From Paralichthys olivaceus (Eukaryota; Chordata; Actinopteri; Pleuronectiformes; Paralichthyidae), in the NCBI RefSeq assembly GCF_024713975.1, contig NC_091100.1, positions 18,620,001 to 18,684,000 on the forward strand: a DNA stretch of 64,000 nucleotides. Reading direction: 5' to 3'. Of the stretch, positions 1 through 12,670 are shown piece after piece. The first letter of the stretch is position 1; each line of letters starts with the position of its first letter. The notes below the pieces were generated by a model that made no database searches, had not been told where the DNA came from, and saw only the letters and a program-made list of their open reading frames with translations. The position numbers and the translations under genes are program-made.

Positions 1-798
1 CCATGATCCATTGTGCTTCAGTGAGGATCCGTTTTAAGAGATAATGATGAAAAGACGTATCATCTTTACACTTTTAAATGTACCAGGTTCAACTGAACAG
101 CTAACGGTTCACATGTTAAAAAAGTGGTGTCCAAACTTTCTTAGTGTGTCCAGCTGCAGGTCTGTTGGCAACAGCAGTAAGGGCGGGACAAGCTGGTGAC
201 ACAGATCACAGAAATCCTCTATAGACCAGACTCAATTCAGTTCAGCCTACTTGATCTTCAAGTATCCATCATTTCTGTGATTATTTTATTTTATTTCAAA
301 ATAGATTGTGCGCATTATCAAATAAGTGCATCCCGTTGGCTAGACCTTAAAGATATACACAGTGTGTTTTAAGGAGAAACACAAAATGTCAAACATTAAT
401 TGAGGAAGATGGGCAACTGGAACCAGAATCTGTTTCCAAACCAGTTTTTGATACTAAGCACTGTATGTTTTGAGTTTATTAATAACTTGAGGACACTGGT
501 AACTGCACTACACTCCTTATAAAATGCAAAAATCAATAAATAATTACATGCTGTGCAGATTTTTTATTAGTCACTAACATGCCATCTAAACACCTCAAAG
601 AATCTCGTAATACTATAGAGAAGAATAAACCCATGGACATTATACTGATGAGGAAACTTTAATAAAGCCATTAATTTCAATGCCATTAATATCAATGAAG
701 CCTTATAAAAACATGTTGTTATAGAAAGTGGTCAACAGATGTATGACAGTATGTGCATTTACTGAGATTTCATGAGGAGAGACAATGAATGAGCTTAC

Positions 799-3700
799 CG
801 TCAAAGTTATTGAGACCACACCCATCAGACCAAGGTACATATTTCTGCTTCTTTTCCCGCAGTGGTATTTCTGCCAAATGAAATTACACAGATGAGACAC
901 AACAATTATTCCCAATTACTATTATCAATGACTAGATTTTGTTCTGCTTCTCTTTTATGCCTCTTTTCAGTATTACAGAAAACATTACATCTCATAATAA
1001 TCAGAGGATGGACGAAGTGTTATTTTTTAAACATTAGATTAGATAGGTTGTTTTACCTTCAGCCATTACTTTGGATCAATCCCTTCCCGTTCCCAGGTGG
1101 TCAACTGTGCTGCTCCAGGCTGCTGTTGTGGACTCAGACCAGCTCTGCCGCTCCACTTTCTGGGAAACTTCTGGAGCCTGGCCGGTACTCAGGGGGCTTC
1201 CTATTTCCTTGTATTGTCTTTAGTTTACATCTGAAATGTGCATCCCCAGAGGGACTGCCGGCAGCTCTCTAAATATGCTGCATGTGTTGGTCCATGAATG
1301 GCTGTTATATTTTAAAAAGTGCAGCTTGAGAACAGCATTCAAGCTCTTTTACTGATAAATATAATGATGGGTCACTATAAACACATAATGAAGCCAGGTT
1401 GTTGATAAGGGACAGAAACAAGAAAACCTCTAGAGTACATCCCATCCCCCCATTGTTGATGTCTCCTCCCATAAAAGCCAAAATGTTTCGACTCCATTTG
1501 CCCGACCTGAATACAACCTTTTCACTTCCACCCATTAAATATCTTTAAATATCCACATCAAATAAATCTTTAAGGTTCCAGCTAACTCAATAAAAAAAAT
1601 GGATACGCTTGTAATAGGTGGATTTTCTGCCCTGAATAATATAGTTATATTTTTATAAAGAAATATTTAAACATTTTAAACACAGATACTTCTAACATGG
1701 TTGATGTTTGGTGTTCTGAGAACTGATGTTTCCCTAAATTCCAATAACAGATTTGATGTTTCTGTAAGTCAGAAAATACTTTCAGTTTCAGGTTGAGCCA
1801 TCACATTTTGCCTCTTCTGAATCTTCCTCATCACATGTCAAATGCACAATTAAGTACACATATCCATAGTACAACCACAAACCAGCATCCATGTGCTCCA
1901 CTTATTGACATTAGAAGACATGAGGAGTAATATGCGCCAATACCACAAAATACAATGTCATTCATTTCCGCCTCCTCTCTGATCCTCTCGTCCTGTTCCT
2001 GTTTTCTTTGCTCTTGCTCTTTTCAGGAGAACGTGCAGATAAGGACAGAGATTCAATCTCTGGGCCTGTGGTCTGAGTTACAGCACATACTCAAGCTATG
2101 TGTTCCACATACAGACGGACAGTAAGAGATTTCTGGAATTGTTAAAAAGATAGATAGATCCATCCTAAATGAACATATTCTGTATGTAAATTGTGTTGTA
2201 AAGTTCTGTATGTTGCTTTTAAGTAAAAACCTTATTTCAATTAATTTCATCTTCATTGATTTATTTTAGGGTTTTAATTCACTCTTGAATGCAACAGTGT
2301 GACAGCTTTGATTATTAATATGCTCTCAGGGTATTATTACATACTGTATTATACTAATATTATATACACTTCCTCTAAACTATTTTTTACAAGCGAATGA
2401 TGTGTAGCTATATTTCAGTTTAACCTGCCTGTCATTTGAAACTCATTAAACAGTTCAGTATCATTGACAGGGAAAGCACAATTAAGCACCAAGGACAGAA
2501 AAATGTTTGCAATCTGTTTGGCTGCCTGTGAATGATTCACAGCCAGCCACAAGAAGGCGAATGAGCATATTTCCCCAAAATTGTTGAACTATCCCTTTAA
2601 TAAATAAAACTAATTAAAATTGTGACAAATTGAATATTTTAATGTTGGAATAAGGTCTATACCATTTAAACAACAATAGTCGGTTAGAACTGGACTCACA
2701 ATCCTTGGCTGTGAGTCTGTTTTTGGCTGTTGCAGAATTAACTTTTTCATGCAGCCGCCTCAGAGTCATATCAGCCTAACAAACAGACAAACATCTTTCC
2801 AATTAATTCAGAGTAACAGTTCAGTTTCAGGCAGTCTGATGTGAAGTGATATGTCTATTTCCACATACATGCTATGCAGCTACTACACGTCTTCAGGTGT
2901 CTATGTCTGAATTCACCAAAATGTTGGTGTTCTGACTTGGTTTTTTTACATGTTAACCAATGAATTTTACAGAATTAGAATCAATGGCTGGTGCAGTATT
3001 TTTAAGTAATTTTAAATAATGGTTTAAACTCATAGAATATATTATTATCAGCTTTCTACAGAATAGACAGGGGACAGGAGATGGGGAACAACATGCAACA
3101 AAGATCTCTGCCTGGATCTGAAACTTTATCTTTACAAGTGAAGACTGCTTTACTCCCAAGTGTGTGATGGCACTTGAGCACAAATACTGGATAGTATTTT
3201 TAATAAAATTACAATAATAGAAAATACTCCATTGAGGATGATTTGCTGGGGTGTCCAAAATCCACCATGTGCCACTGTCACTTACCGTTGCAATATAATT
3301 TTCTCTTTCTTTCCCATCCAAGTGAGCCAGTCTTCCTTTTCTGTGTTCATATTTCCTTCCACCTTCTCCTCTCTTTTGGTCCTCTCCTCTCCAAATCTCT
3401 CTGCCTATAAGATGAGATATGTGAGATATTACCACTGATGAGAAGAAATTAAACCAAAATGTAATTGTGTTGACCCTGTCTGTCCTCTAGTGGACATTAA
3501 GAAACATGGCAGCATGGACTCATGACACTGAACCAGGACTCATTCTCTCATCTCCTCATATCGTGTACTTGTTTGCTTTTTCACTCAACTTGCTTGTTTG
3601 GTTGTTAAAGAAGTTGCGTAAGACAAACAGGTTCTACAACTATGGATGACATCATAGACATGGATCTATCAGGTACTATACCTTTGTGTTGTTGTTGGCT

Positions 3701-4124
3701 TTGGGCCGTCAGGATTACACTGTACAATGTGACCAGCACAAGCAGGATGGTGCCTGGGATCCCCAGTTTCCTCTGTCAAAAGTTTAAATACAAATAAAAT
3801 ATTGTCAGTTCATCAACCCACCCAATTTAAATGAACATTTCAATTACAGGGCCTTATATAACACAACAGTCATTTAGGGTTTCATTATTTTTTTATAGGT
3901 TTCATCTTAGCATTTTTAAAGTGTGTTTATTTACGTGGAAAACATAATTAACAACAATTCAGAAGGTATTCACCAGTGGCAGGTGCGTGCGTGTGTGCAT
4001 GTTCCATTGTTATTGTTACATTTACCTGTCATCTAATTGCGTGACAAGCTGGCTGCCTCCCTCCGTCCTTATTTCCACGACATGATCTCTGCCCAGCTGC
4101 AGTAAACTATAGTGACTGATTGGA
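799..4124 (-). CDS. tentative gene: single-pass membrane protein, unidentified
   Basis: I do not recognise this gene and it may not be real. Four minus-strand blocks have splice-like borders and compatible phases: 4124-4026, 3770-3682, 3404-3286 and 870-799. The second block encodes about 20 hydrophobic residues (core TILLVLVTLYSVILTA) after RKLGIPG, which looks like a transmembrane helix. The first block reads open (LGRDHVVEIRTEGGSQLVTQ), and the third is rich in charged residues. Donors are gtaaa, gtata, gtaagt and gtaagc. The third block can also start at 3400. Its other frame is rich in E and K and would stop inside the fourth block (near 830), so the C-terminus is uncertain. No start codon or first exon was located, and the true ends are unknown. 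A TM segment followed by a charged tail would suit a small type I or II membrane protein; this is inference. Confidence 0.28.
2545..2600 (-). repeat. end fragment of a dispersed repeat
   Basis: Read on the minus strand, this starts TTAAAGGGATAGTTCAACA and continues with a 'gggaaatatgctcattcgcc'-like stretch. I recognise it from memory as the start of a very common percomorph interspersed repeat. A diverged relative is at 59,537-59,715. Confidence 0.45.
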
Positions 4125-6697
4125 CTGTTGACAAACACAGCTCACTGTGTAGTCACGCTAATATTTCTGCCCTGTGTCAGAGGACATAGAACATCATGAG
4201 ACCATGAGATGGGCATAGCAGTGGCTGTTCTGATCCCACTTGTGTGCGTTCAACATCAGAACATCTGGGGTCATATGAGAGTAACACAAGGTTTATTCAA
4301 AGGTAAACCTCATCCCTAATGAGGCCTTTAGAAACTCACAGCCAAGCCAAGATTATCTGCATGTGCCAATATCATATGTTTCAGTGGCGCTGCATGGCTC
4401 CTAGACCAGTTCAAGGTCTTACAAGAAGACAAACTCCTGACAACACCTTAAAACAACATGCACATGGAATCATGGAAAAAAAATTCATTTAAAAAACTGA
4501 ACAGTACGTTCTAACAAATATACAATGTTGGTCCTAACATCAGAACTCTTTCCTTAGACCAACTCAAAAGGCAATACAATTTTATTTCTATGTTGAGTTG
4601 AATCCTACTACATGGCCTTGTGTATGCAACAGAAATCATCGGAAATGTGTGAAAATGCAAAACAATCCATCCAGTTTTTTGAACTGTGGGTTTACAGGAA
4701 ACAGCACTTGTGTGCTTTGTGTGCCTCAGCTGATGAACATTTCTCTCAGTGAATGTGAGGGTGGAGTGTAAGTACAGCATCACATTTCAGTCCATTGTTG
4801 GGAGCAGCCCTGCTATGATTTGTGGTTATGCGTCTGTATGTGTGTGCATGTCAGAGAAACAACAAGATATGTAAATCCTTTTCAAGTGCAAGCAGGGCAG
4901 GAGCATCCTTCACTCAAGAGTTTGGCTGCACGTGTGTGTGTGTATGTGTGTGTGTGCGCGCATGTGTGTGCGGAGCTTTCTCTAACAAAAAGGTACAGTC
5001 ACTTCACTGCACGTGTCACGAGGCCACATGTGTGAAAATGGCTGTAGTTTCCTGCAATTTGCACTTCACTGCATGCGACAGCACACTGGAAGGGCAGGTT
5101 AAGGCTGTTGCATTGTGGAGGCAGTAAACATAAAGGCATTTTTTTTCGTTGTAAAGTGTTTCTTTCACTGTGAGCTCAACTTTTTCCGTTCAGCACTTCA
5201 CTTTCTATTATTTTTTCCCACTCAGATCATCAAGTAGTGGACATGCTTACTATAGCTCTTTTCATTTCATTTTCAGCTAAGTATAGCCACATTGTGCATG
5301 TTTATGACCAAGTGGCCCTGTTCAAATGACTAGCTGGAAACTTCAAAGAGATACTGCTGATACTTAAATATGTTACTTGACAAAATTATCTGACTCTATG
5401 TCAAATAATTTGTTGTTCTTTGATGAAAAACACTAATGCTGGTTTTACAGTAATATCACTTTTATTATCAATTTTAATAGATCTATATTTATCAGTTGAA
5501 CATGGCTGATAACACCAAGTGTTTCAAATCATTGCACACCTTGCAGGATCAATCCTTATGTAGAGTCACTGTTTGGGATCTCTCTACTTTAAGAAATGTC
5601 TGTAAATTTAAAGGTTAACACCCCTCTAATGAAAGTTTTGGAATCACCAGGAAGAAGCACTTCAGTAAAAAAATAGAGGGTCGCACCTTAATGCAGCCAA
5701 GAGGATTTTCAACAGATTCATGAAGCCAATTATTAGTGTAGATTAATTATATGTTGTAGTATGTATATGCAGTATATACTGCCAGAGACAGCGGACATTT
5801 CTCCAGACAATCATACTGTTTGTATTCACTAAAATCTCTCTGAGCCTCCGTGAGACCTTGCCAAAGACAGGCATCATGACTCACATATCCAAACCACACA
5901 CCATTAGAATGGTACCCAATTAGACTCCTGTGAATAAGGAAACTGACAGAGTTCCTTTTTGTCGTTGACGAAAATGTACACCTGAGCTCTGTAGTGACAA
6001 GATGTAATTATCAAGTTGAATGCATAAAAAAGAGGTGTTGCTGATCTATTTGTCATTTCACGTACATAGCAGGGTCATTTTGTTCTTCTTGTTACTGTGT
6101 CATGTGAGGTGTGCTGCACGTGTAAAGCTTGTGTTGTGTTATTGGCTGCACAAATGATTCTCAATGTGAACTCAGAAGTGGAGCCCAAGGAAGAACACCT
6201 TTACAGCAGTGTTAGTGCAGCCCACACATAATCACTGCAAAGAGGTAAATGGTTGCAAGATAGCTTTGTTATGAACATTAAGCCATTATATTGTTGGGTT
6301 AATCCCATTCATGTCTTTGTTATCACCCTGCTCCACTTCGGGAGATCAGACCTCATAGAGACAATGCAAGAGGTGTCTTTAGAATGAGCTGACAATGATC
6401 AAGGACATCTATTCATGAGAATTCAGAGTTGAGGAGTCCACTGTGTGACGGGCCTACATGAGAAGACATTTATAGAGTATAGTGTAGGATGGGAAGGTAT
6501 ATGCCAACAGGAAAGCACATCTTTGAGCTGGTTATTCAGAATGTGTGGGATTCAGGCTGTGGACTCCTGATCAAGAGTCCAGCATCTCTTTCTCTCTCTC
6601 TCACACACACACACAGAAAGATGGAGTGTGGGAGAGAGGTAGATTTCTAAATAAAATTAAACAATAAAGTTCTTGACTTAACATCCAACATTCTTAT
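4125..6697. other. non-coding stretch, no gene recognised
   Basis: No open frame here has flanking splice signals and a protein-like composition. It contains a short GT-rich tract around 4,930-4,970 and AT-rich sequence. It separates the tentative membrane-protein gene from the 3' end of the RASD-like gene. Confidence 0.5.
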
Positions 6698-6720
6698 ATA
6701 GATAGACAGATGGGTAGATG

Positions 6721-6795
<75 letters not shown>

Positions 6796-6831
6796 GGATG
6801 GACAGACAGATAGTTGGATAGATAGATAGAT
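6698..6831. repeat. (GATA)n tetranucleotide microsatellite
   Basis: A tract of GATA units, pure for about 70 bp in the middle and interrupted by GGAT and GACA units at the edges. It lies just beyond the 3' end of the RASD-like gene. Confidence 0.95.
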
Positions 6832-6953
6832 ATTATATGCAAAAGGATAGAGCACTATACTATACTATTCAAGGTTTTATTTTGAAAAATGCATCTCAAG
6901 TCCATGTCATTACACAACGATAACACAATTCATATTTAAGTAAGTATTGGTGC

Positions 6954-6959
6954 TTTATT
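6954..6959 (-). terminator. poly(A) signal AATAAA of the RASD-like gene
   Basis: TTTATT on the plus strand reads AATAAA on the minus strand, only 18 bp past the stop codon at 6977. A second AATAAA lies at 6876-6881. Use of the first alone would give an unusually short 3' UTR, so the second or a more distal signal is more likely to be the main one. Confidence 0.4.
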
Positions 6960-6976
6960 TGTTTCTCGCGTGTCTC

Positions 6977-8316
6977 TCATTGAATCTGACACCTTTCCAG
7001 TGCTTTGCCGGATTTTCTTGCCGTATGCGGCCCAATCACTTGCCGGAGATCAGTGCTAAAACTCGGCCGACGAGCAAGCGGGTGCAGGGCCCCGCAAGGG
7101 TCGTCGCGCCCTGGCGCCTGGCTCCCCCTCCCCATCGCACGGCCAGTCCGCATCGCCTGGTACGAACGAAGGGAAACTTTTCTGTGCTGAGACGGGCCGG
7201 TTTCGGTGGGAAGCCCGCCACGCTTTGCCAGAGTCTCGAAGACTTTCTCTAGATTAGTGCTGTCCTTCGCTGACGTTTCAAATAAGACACAGTCATCGCC
7301 GAGGGCTTGGAGCACCTCTGACTTTGGTATCGCTCTCTCAGACCCCTGGAGATCCACCTTGTTGGCGCACACCAGCAGGGGAACCTGCGGCTGTGCGCAC
7401 AGCTCTGGCACCGAGGACTTGGTGAGTTTGGATTTAGCAGCGAGGATCTCCCTTCGCAGGACGCACACCTCTTCAAAAGAGCTCCGGTCATCTACACTGA
7501 ATACTAGAAGAAAGATGTCTCCTGCAAAAATGAAAACAACAACAAATCAATTATATCCCTGAGGTTTAAATTTAGCCACCAACATCTATACATTCTCCAG
7601 GAACGAATCAGCCCTCATTCTTCTCTTTTAACCAAATAAAAACTGATAATAATGATATAGTTTTGCAGGAGAGAGATTATGAGCCAATACGCACCAGTGA
7701 GGATGGACAGCCGCCGCTTGGCCGGGAAGTCCCTTTCCCTGGACGCGTCTAAGACGTCAATTTGGTAGGTCTCCCCGCGGATACGAAACAGTTTCCTGTG
7801 GAAATCCTCTGAGGTTGGATTGTACTCTTCCACAAATCCGTCCCGAAGGTATCTTCTCAAGATGGAAGTCTTGCCAACCCGTGGCGCACCGAGAACCACG
7901 ATGCGCTTACAGTTCTGCGGCTTGGTGGAGCAAAGGGCGACCTGTCGGTGCTCTTGGCCGATCTGACGATGCCATGTTTGACCTTGGAGAACCAGAGCTG
8001 CCAGCTGATCCAGTGGGGATCTCTTGTGGGGGTGGCTGCTGTTGGCAGTGGACAGCTGCCTCACGGCTGTCCCCGAGCGCGTTTTCTTCTCCTGTTTCCA
8101 CTGAGACGTGACCGCTTTAAGAATCCCCAAACCCGCTTTAATCCCCGATGAACTCAGGTGCTGCGATGCGTTTTTGTAAGCCATGACTTTGGAGGAGCCG
8201 GCGCACTGTCCGTCCATATTACCATGAAACTGGGAAGCATCTATAGAGCAGCTGAGCTGGTGCGCAGCTGGGACTGCGGTGGTCGGTGCGCCGGTGGAGA
8301 GTCTGGTCATTTCCAT
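6977..8316 (-). CDS. RASD-family (Dexras/Rhes-like) small GTPase with long N-terminus
   Basis: Ras-related GTPase of the dexamethasone-induced family, which modulates G-protein and adenylyl cyclase signalling at membranes. Two exons: 8316-7695 and 7521-6977 (388 aa). The single intron falls in RLSILTG|D, as I recall for RASD1. Visible motifs: P-loop GAPRVGKT at about 143-150, G2 region NPTSEDFHRK at about 166, NKVD at 261-264, ETSAK at 289-293, the family's C-terminal ARRPSFSTDL block, and a prenylation CAAX box CQIQ at the very end. Two oddities. The G3 DxxG motif reads DASR (190-193), with the invariant glycine replaced by arginine. About 135 residues precede the G domain, against about 20 in RASD1. 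The start is the first ATG of the open frame, about 80 nt after the predicted cap site; ATG codons further in could give a shorter form. It is close to RASD1/RASD2 but I cannot assign the paralogue. Head to head with mycbpap. Confidence 0.9.
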
Positions 8317-8421
8317 CACTGTGAGAAGGTTTACGCACAACAAAGTGGGCAGAAATATGGTCTGACGTTTTCTAGACCTGCTCCTGCTCGTGTTTGGCGC
8401 CGAGGCTGATATCTGCTGTCT

Positions 8422-8428
8422 TTATATA
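8422..8428 (-). promoter_or_regulatory. TATA box of the RASD-like gene
   Basis: On the minus strand the sequence reads gcTTATATAAAg, a good TATA element about 106 bp upstream of the ATG at 8316. Transcription would start near 8,395, leaving a 5' UTR of about 80 nt. A focused TATA promoter suits an inducible gene. Confidence 0.7.
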
Positions 8429-8490
8429 AGCTATCACCAGCCCCATCACCCGCGTCATTCTGACTGACAGAAGAGGTTGTTGTGTTCTAC

Positions 8491-8505
8491 AGAACACAAT
8501 GTTTT
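8491..8505. promoter_or_regulatory. glucocorticoid response element-like palindrome
   Basis: AGAACA-CAA-TGTTTT matches the steroid-receptor consensus AGAACAnnnTGTTCT at 11 of 12 half-site bases. An additional perfect half-site TGTTCT sits 2 bp away (8483-8488). It lies about 100 bp upstream of the predicted RASD-like cap site. RASD1 was named for dexamethasone induction, so the match is biologically apt; binding itself is inferred. Confidence 0.5.
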
Positions 8506-8648
8506 AAAGGGAGCATACAACCTAACTCTTGGTTAGAACACGATTTACCATGTTGCTGAGACCCCTTGATACCTTTAACTGTCCATTAAATCACAGATAA
8601 TGTTACAGCCTCATGTGCACTAATATATAGAACATTTCATAGACATAC

Positions 8649-9217
<569 letters not shown>

Positions 9218-9350
9218 GTGTGTGTTTAATATAATGTATTAATTTGTTATGTGTGTGTCATTGTTGCTCTTGTTTTGTTGATTGTTCCGTTATTTAAAAA
9301 ATAAAGTGAGAAAGAGATGACGTTTCCCTCGTTGCTCCAAACGGTTGCCC

Positions 9351-9364
9351 GTTGCCATGGTTAC
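9351..9364 (+). promoter_or_regulatory. X-box (RFX site) in the mycbpap promoter
   Basis: GTTGCC-AT-GGTTAC fits the RFX X-box consensus GTNRCC-N(0-3)-RGYAAC with one mismatch (T for A in the second half). It lies 87 bp before the mycbpap ATG at 9452. Further GTTGC half-motifs lie just upstream (9,331 and 9,344). X-boxes at this distance mark RFX/FOXJ1-driven ciliary genes. Confidence 0.65.
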
Positions 9365-9451
9365 GAGTCGAGCAAACTTACCCGGGGCTGAGTTAGCTTG
9401 GTTAGCATTGCTACCGCTACATTAGCTGTGTAGCTTCAAGGCTCAGACCAA

Positions 9452-12400
9452 ATGAACCGCAGTGAGAAGACGGAGTTCAGAGCTTTGAGTCTCTCAGGTC
9501 AGCTACAAGCTTCTGTGTGTCTCTGTTCCTCCTCTGTTTCTAACCGAAGCTTTAGTTTGTGTCTATAGCTTCTCCACCTGTGCTAAACTCAGAGTTCATG
9601 TACCTGTGAAACAGCGTACTACAGTACTATGGCTTAAAATGTTTACAGGTACAAGTAAAGTGTTAGCAAAGATGTAGGCTGCTTAAAGTAGCCAAGTAAA
9701 GGAACTCATTGCCCTTTTTACAAGAATGTATGTTATATTGTTGCATTAATGTGTGCACACCTTAAATGTTTCAACTGATAGCTGGGAGTAACTTAACTTC
9801 TTATCCTGCTTGGTCAGCTTGTGAATTTGATCTTAGGGAGTTTTATGTGATATCAACCTTTAACAATCCATCCAAATATATTCCATCTAATGTATCTGAA
9901 ACTGCAGTAACTCATCAGCAAAGTAATCAAATAAATATAGAAGTGAAAAATAGCCTAAATAGAAGTTTGATTACTTCAGAATAGAATAGAAAGCCTTTAT
10001 TGTTAATATACAAAAAACATGCAACAAAACTATGTGACTGCTAGCTGAACAGTGCAAACAGAAACTGACAAAAGGGCACAAAATAATATTGCACTTAAAA
10101 TAATATTGCAATAAGAGCATGCAGTTAAAACGTATAATACCTTAAAAACACATCCTTTTGCACCTGTACTGCAGTCTGCAGGGCAGGAAGTTCAATAGGT
10201 GGTATCCAGGGTGGAAAGGGTCTTTTGATTATTTTGAATACTTTATATCTTCAATTGTACTGAGGTAAAATTCTTGGGTAAACCTAATTAGCTTAACTTA
10301 ATTTCATTCCACCACTGATTTAATAAAGTTGGAGATGGAGATGTGTTGCCTTAAATGCCACACATTCTCAACCAGAAAGTAGGTCAGTATCATCTGATTT
10401 TGATAGATTCATTTCTAGAGTTATAAAAGCACTGCAGCAATTTCATGCCTTGAGGGACAACGGCATTTCTTGCTTTTAGAAAGATAAAGCAGTTATCTGA
10501 AAAGATGTACTAAATGTGTGAAGGACAAGAAATAGAGGAAGTGAAGTAAAACATTTTCAAAGAAAATCCGATAATTGCTGTGGCCATGGAAACAACAATC
10601 AGGCTCAGCTGGATAAAGAGAAATGAACAGAATTGCGTAACCATGTCACTGTTCCATAGTAATCTTTTTCTCTGCATGTGTGTGTATGTGCACACTGATG
10701 TACTTTGTGCACAAGTAGAACCTCACTTCACTTTTGAAAATGCTAAAATCAGGGGATAACTGTTTGGTGACCTCATTCATTATAATCTGTGTGTAGAGAT
10801 TACACAAAGATGGATTACACTAAATATTGTTCTAGTATTGTTGTACCCAGATTAACGTAACATATAATTACTCTATATTCCCATACTAGTGTCATTTTCT
10901 TTCCTCTCCTATAGAGAACAAGACGTTTTCCAGTGTTGGTGATGACCGGTCCGAGAAGTCGTCTTCTTCTCTCATGGATATCCAGGCTGTGGCCAGTGAT
11001 CCAGAGGAACTCAATAAAGTTAACCCACTTCATCAATTTGTTGCATTTAACATTGGTTTTAAAAATCACCCTGTTCCCCAAATAGAATAATGTGTGTGGC
11101 ACTTTCATTTTAAAGCAATTGTATTGTGTAATTGATTACGATGATGTCTGCAGCTTCATGTCCCAAAGCCACCCAAGGGCCATCAAAATCCAGTGCTCAC
11201 ATCATGTGTGGGTAAAATTCATTCAGTGAAGCTGGATGCTGGCTCCCAGTCTCTGTGCTACTCAGGTAAGTTGTATTCCTTTGCCCTCGTGGATAATGGG
11301 ATACAGAGTAATACCTGCTGAACAATTTCCTGTTGCTTAAGGAGATGTTAATCTGATCATAATATGCATCTTGCAAGCTAAAGTTAGTTTATTTCTTCTC
11401 CTGTGCTTTTAAGGACTGGAGGGGCTTCGCTTTGATGATCAAGGAATGGTTCTTCCACACAGCATCCTGGGTAGTTTAGAGGATTTCAGAACTTATCTTG
11501 AGGTCAAAGGGGAGACAGAGGTAAATTCAGAAGAAATGTACTTTGCTCTCAATCTGTAACCCAACACATATAACATAAATAATTTGACTTTGTTCCAGTT
11601 GGTGAAGCAAATACCAAATTCCCAGAGAGATGCTTCATATGAGATCCAAGGGAGGCATCACTGTAAGGCAGTGGAGGAAGAGCGTGAGCTCTCGTTAGGC
11701 CACAGAAACATCCAGGGTAATGCCCTGCAGAATTGGCAAACACATATGAGGCAGCGCAGACAGCAACAGGACCAATTATCCAGTGAGTTGATTTGAGAGC
11801 AGTATTCATATCATTATTGCAGTTTTAACCAGAGTACAACTGCAGGTTTCTAATTGGTAGCAAATTAAAGAACTGGATATTCTTGAATCTTATGCTTTTC
11901 TATCAACAACTCTACTTTTTTCAACTCTGTCAAGACTTGCTCCACAGACCAGTCGAGATGTTACTGATGAACCAAGACAACCATTTCAGAGAAACCCAGG
12001 AGCAAAAGGAATTTCTAAACCAAGTCATGCCGCTTATCCACTCTAGATATGTATGACACACATTTGCCTACTCTTTTCTGCTGTGCCTTTAGCCATCTGT
12101 AGTTCTCTACTATCTAAACTCACTCAAGCTCAGTCACCATGTTCTTCCTCACACGTTTGACATGTATGTCTTAGGGTTATCGTGTTGGTGATGAGTTCTG
12201 GACTCTCCCCCAGCGTTATGGGGACGAAATGAGCGGCATCACAGCCACTCTGACTCAGACAGAGCAGGGCAGACGAGAACCTGTCACACATATCGGACAA
12301 CCAAGCAGCATACGACAGGAATTGGGTAGGCCACACACAAACACACACAGACCTGTGTCCCAATCTTTACCTATAGTGTCAATTTCAACCCTGTTCCCTT

Positions 12401-12632
12401 AGTTGTGCATTCACCTTAGATTTATTTGTGTCTCAGATGTCTCCATGAAATTACACTTAAGGTGTCAACCACATGTGACCACTTTGAAAAGAGTTCAAAT
12501 TAGAATTTTCACATTGTGTGATGACTGGTTTTATCTGAACAAAGAAGATGAGGACACAGTGGCCCTCTTATTCAGAAAGTTACTTTCTCTCTCACACAAG
12601 TTTCTAAAGGGAGAGATGGTAAAAAGCTTTAG

Positions 12633-12670
<38 letters not shown>

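Noticed and set aside
6947-8409. Plus-strand open frames of 60-118 codons
   Set aside because: They are shadows of the GC-rich RASD-like gene on the other strand and have no family features.
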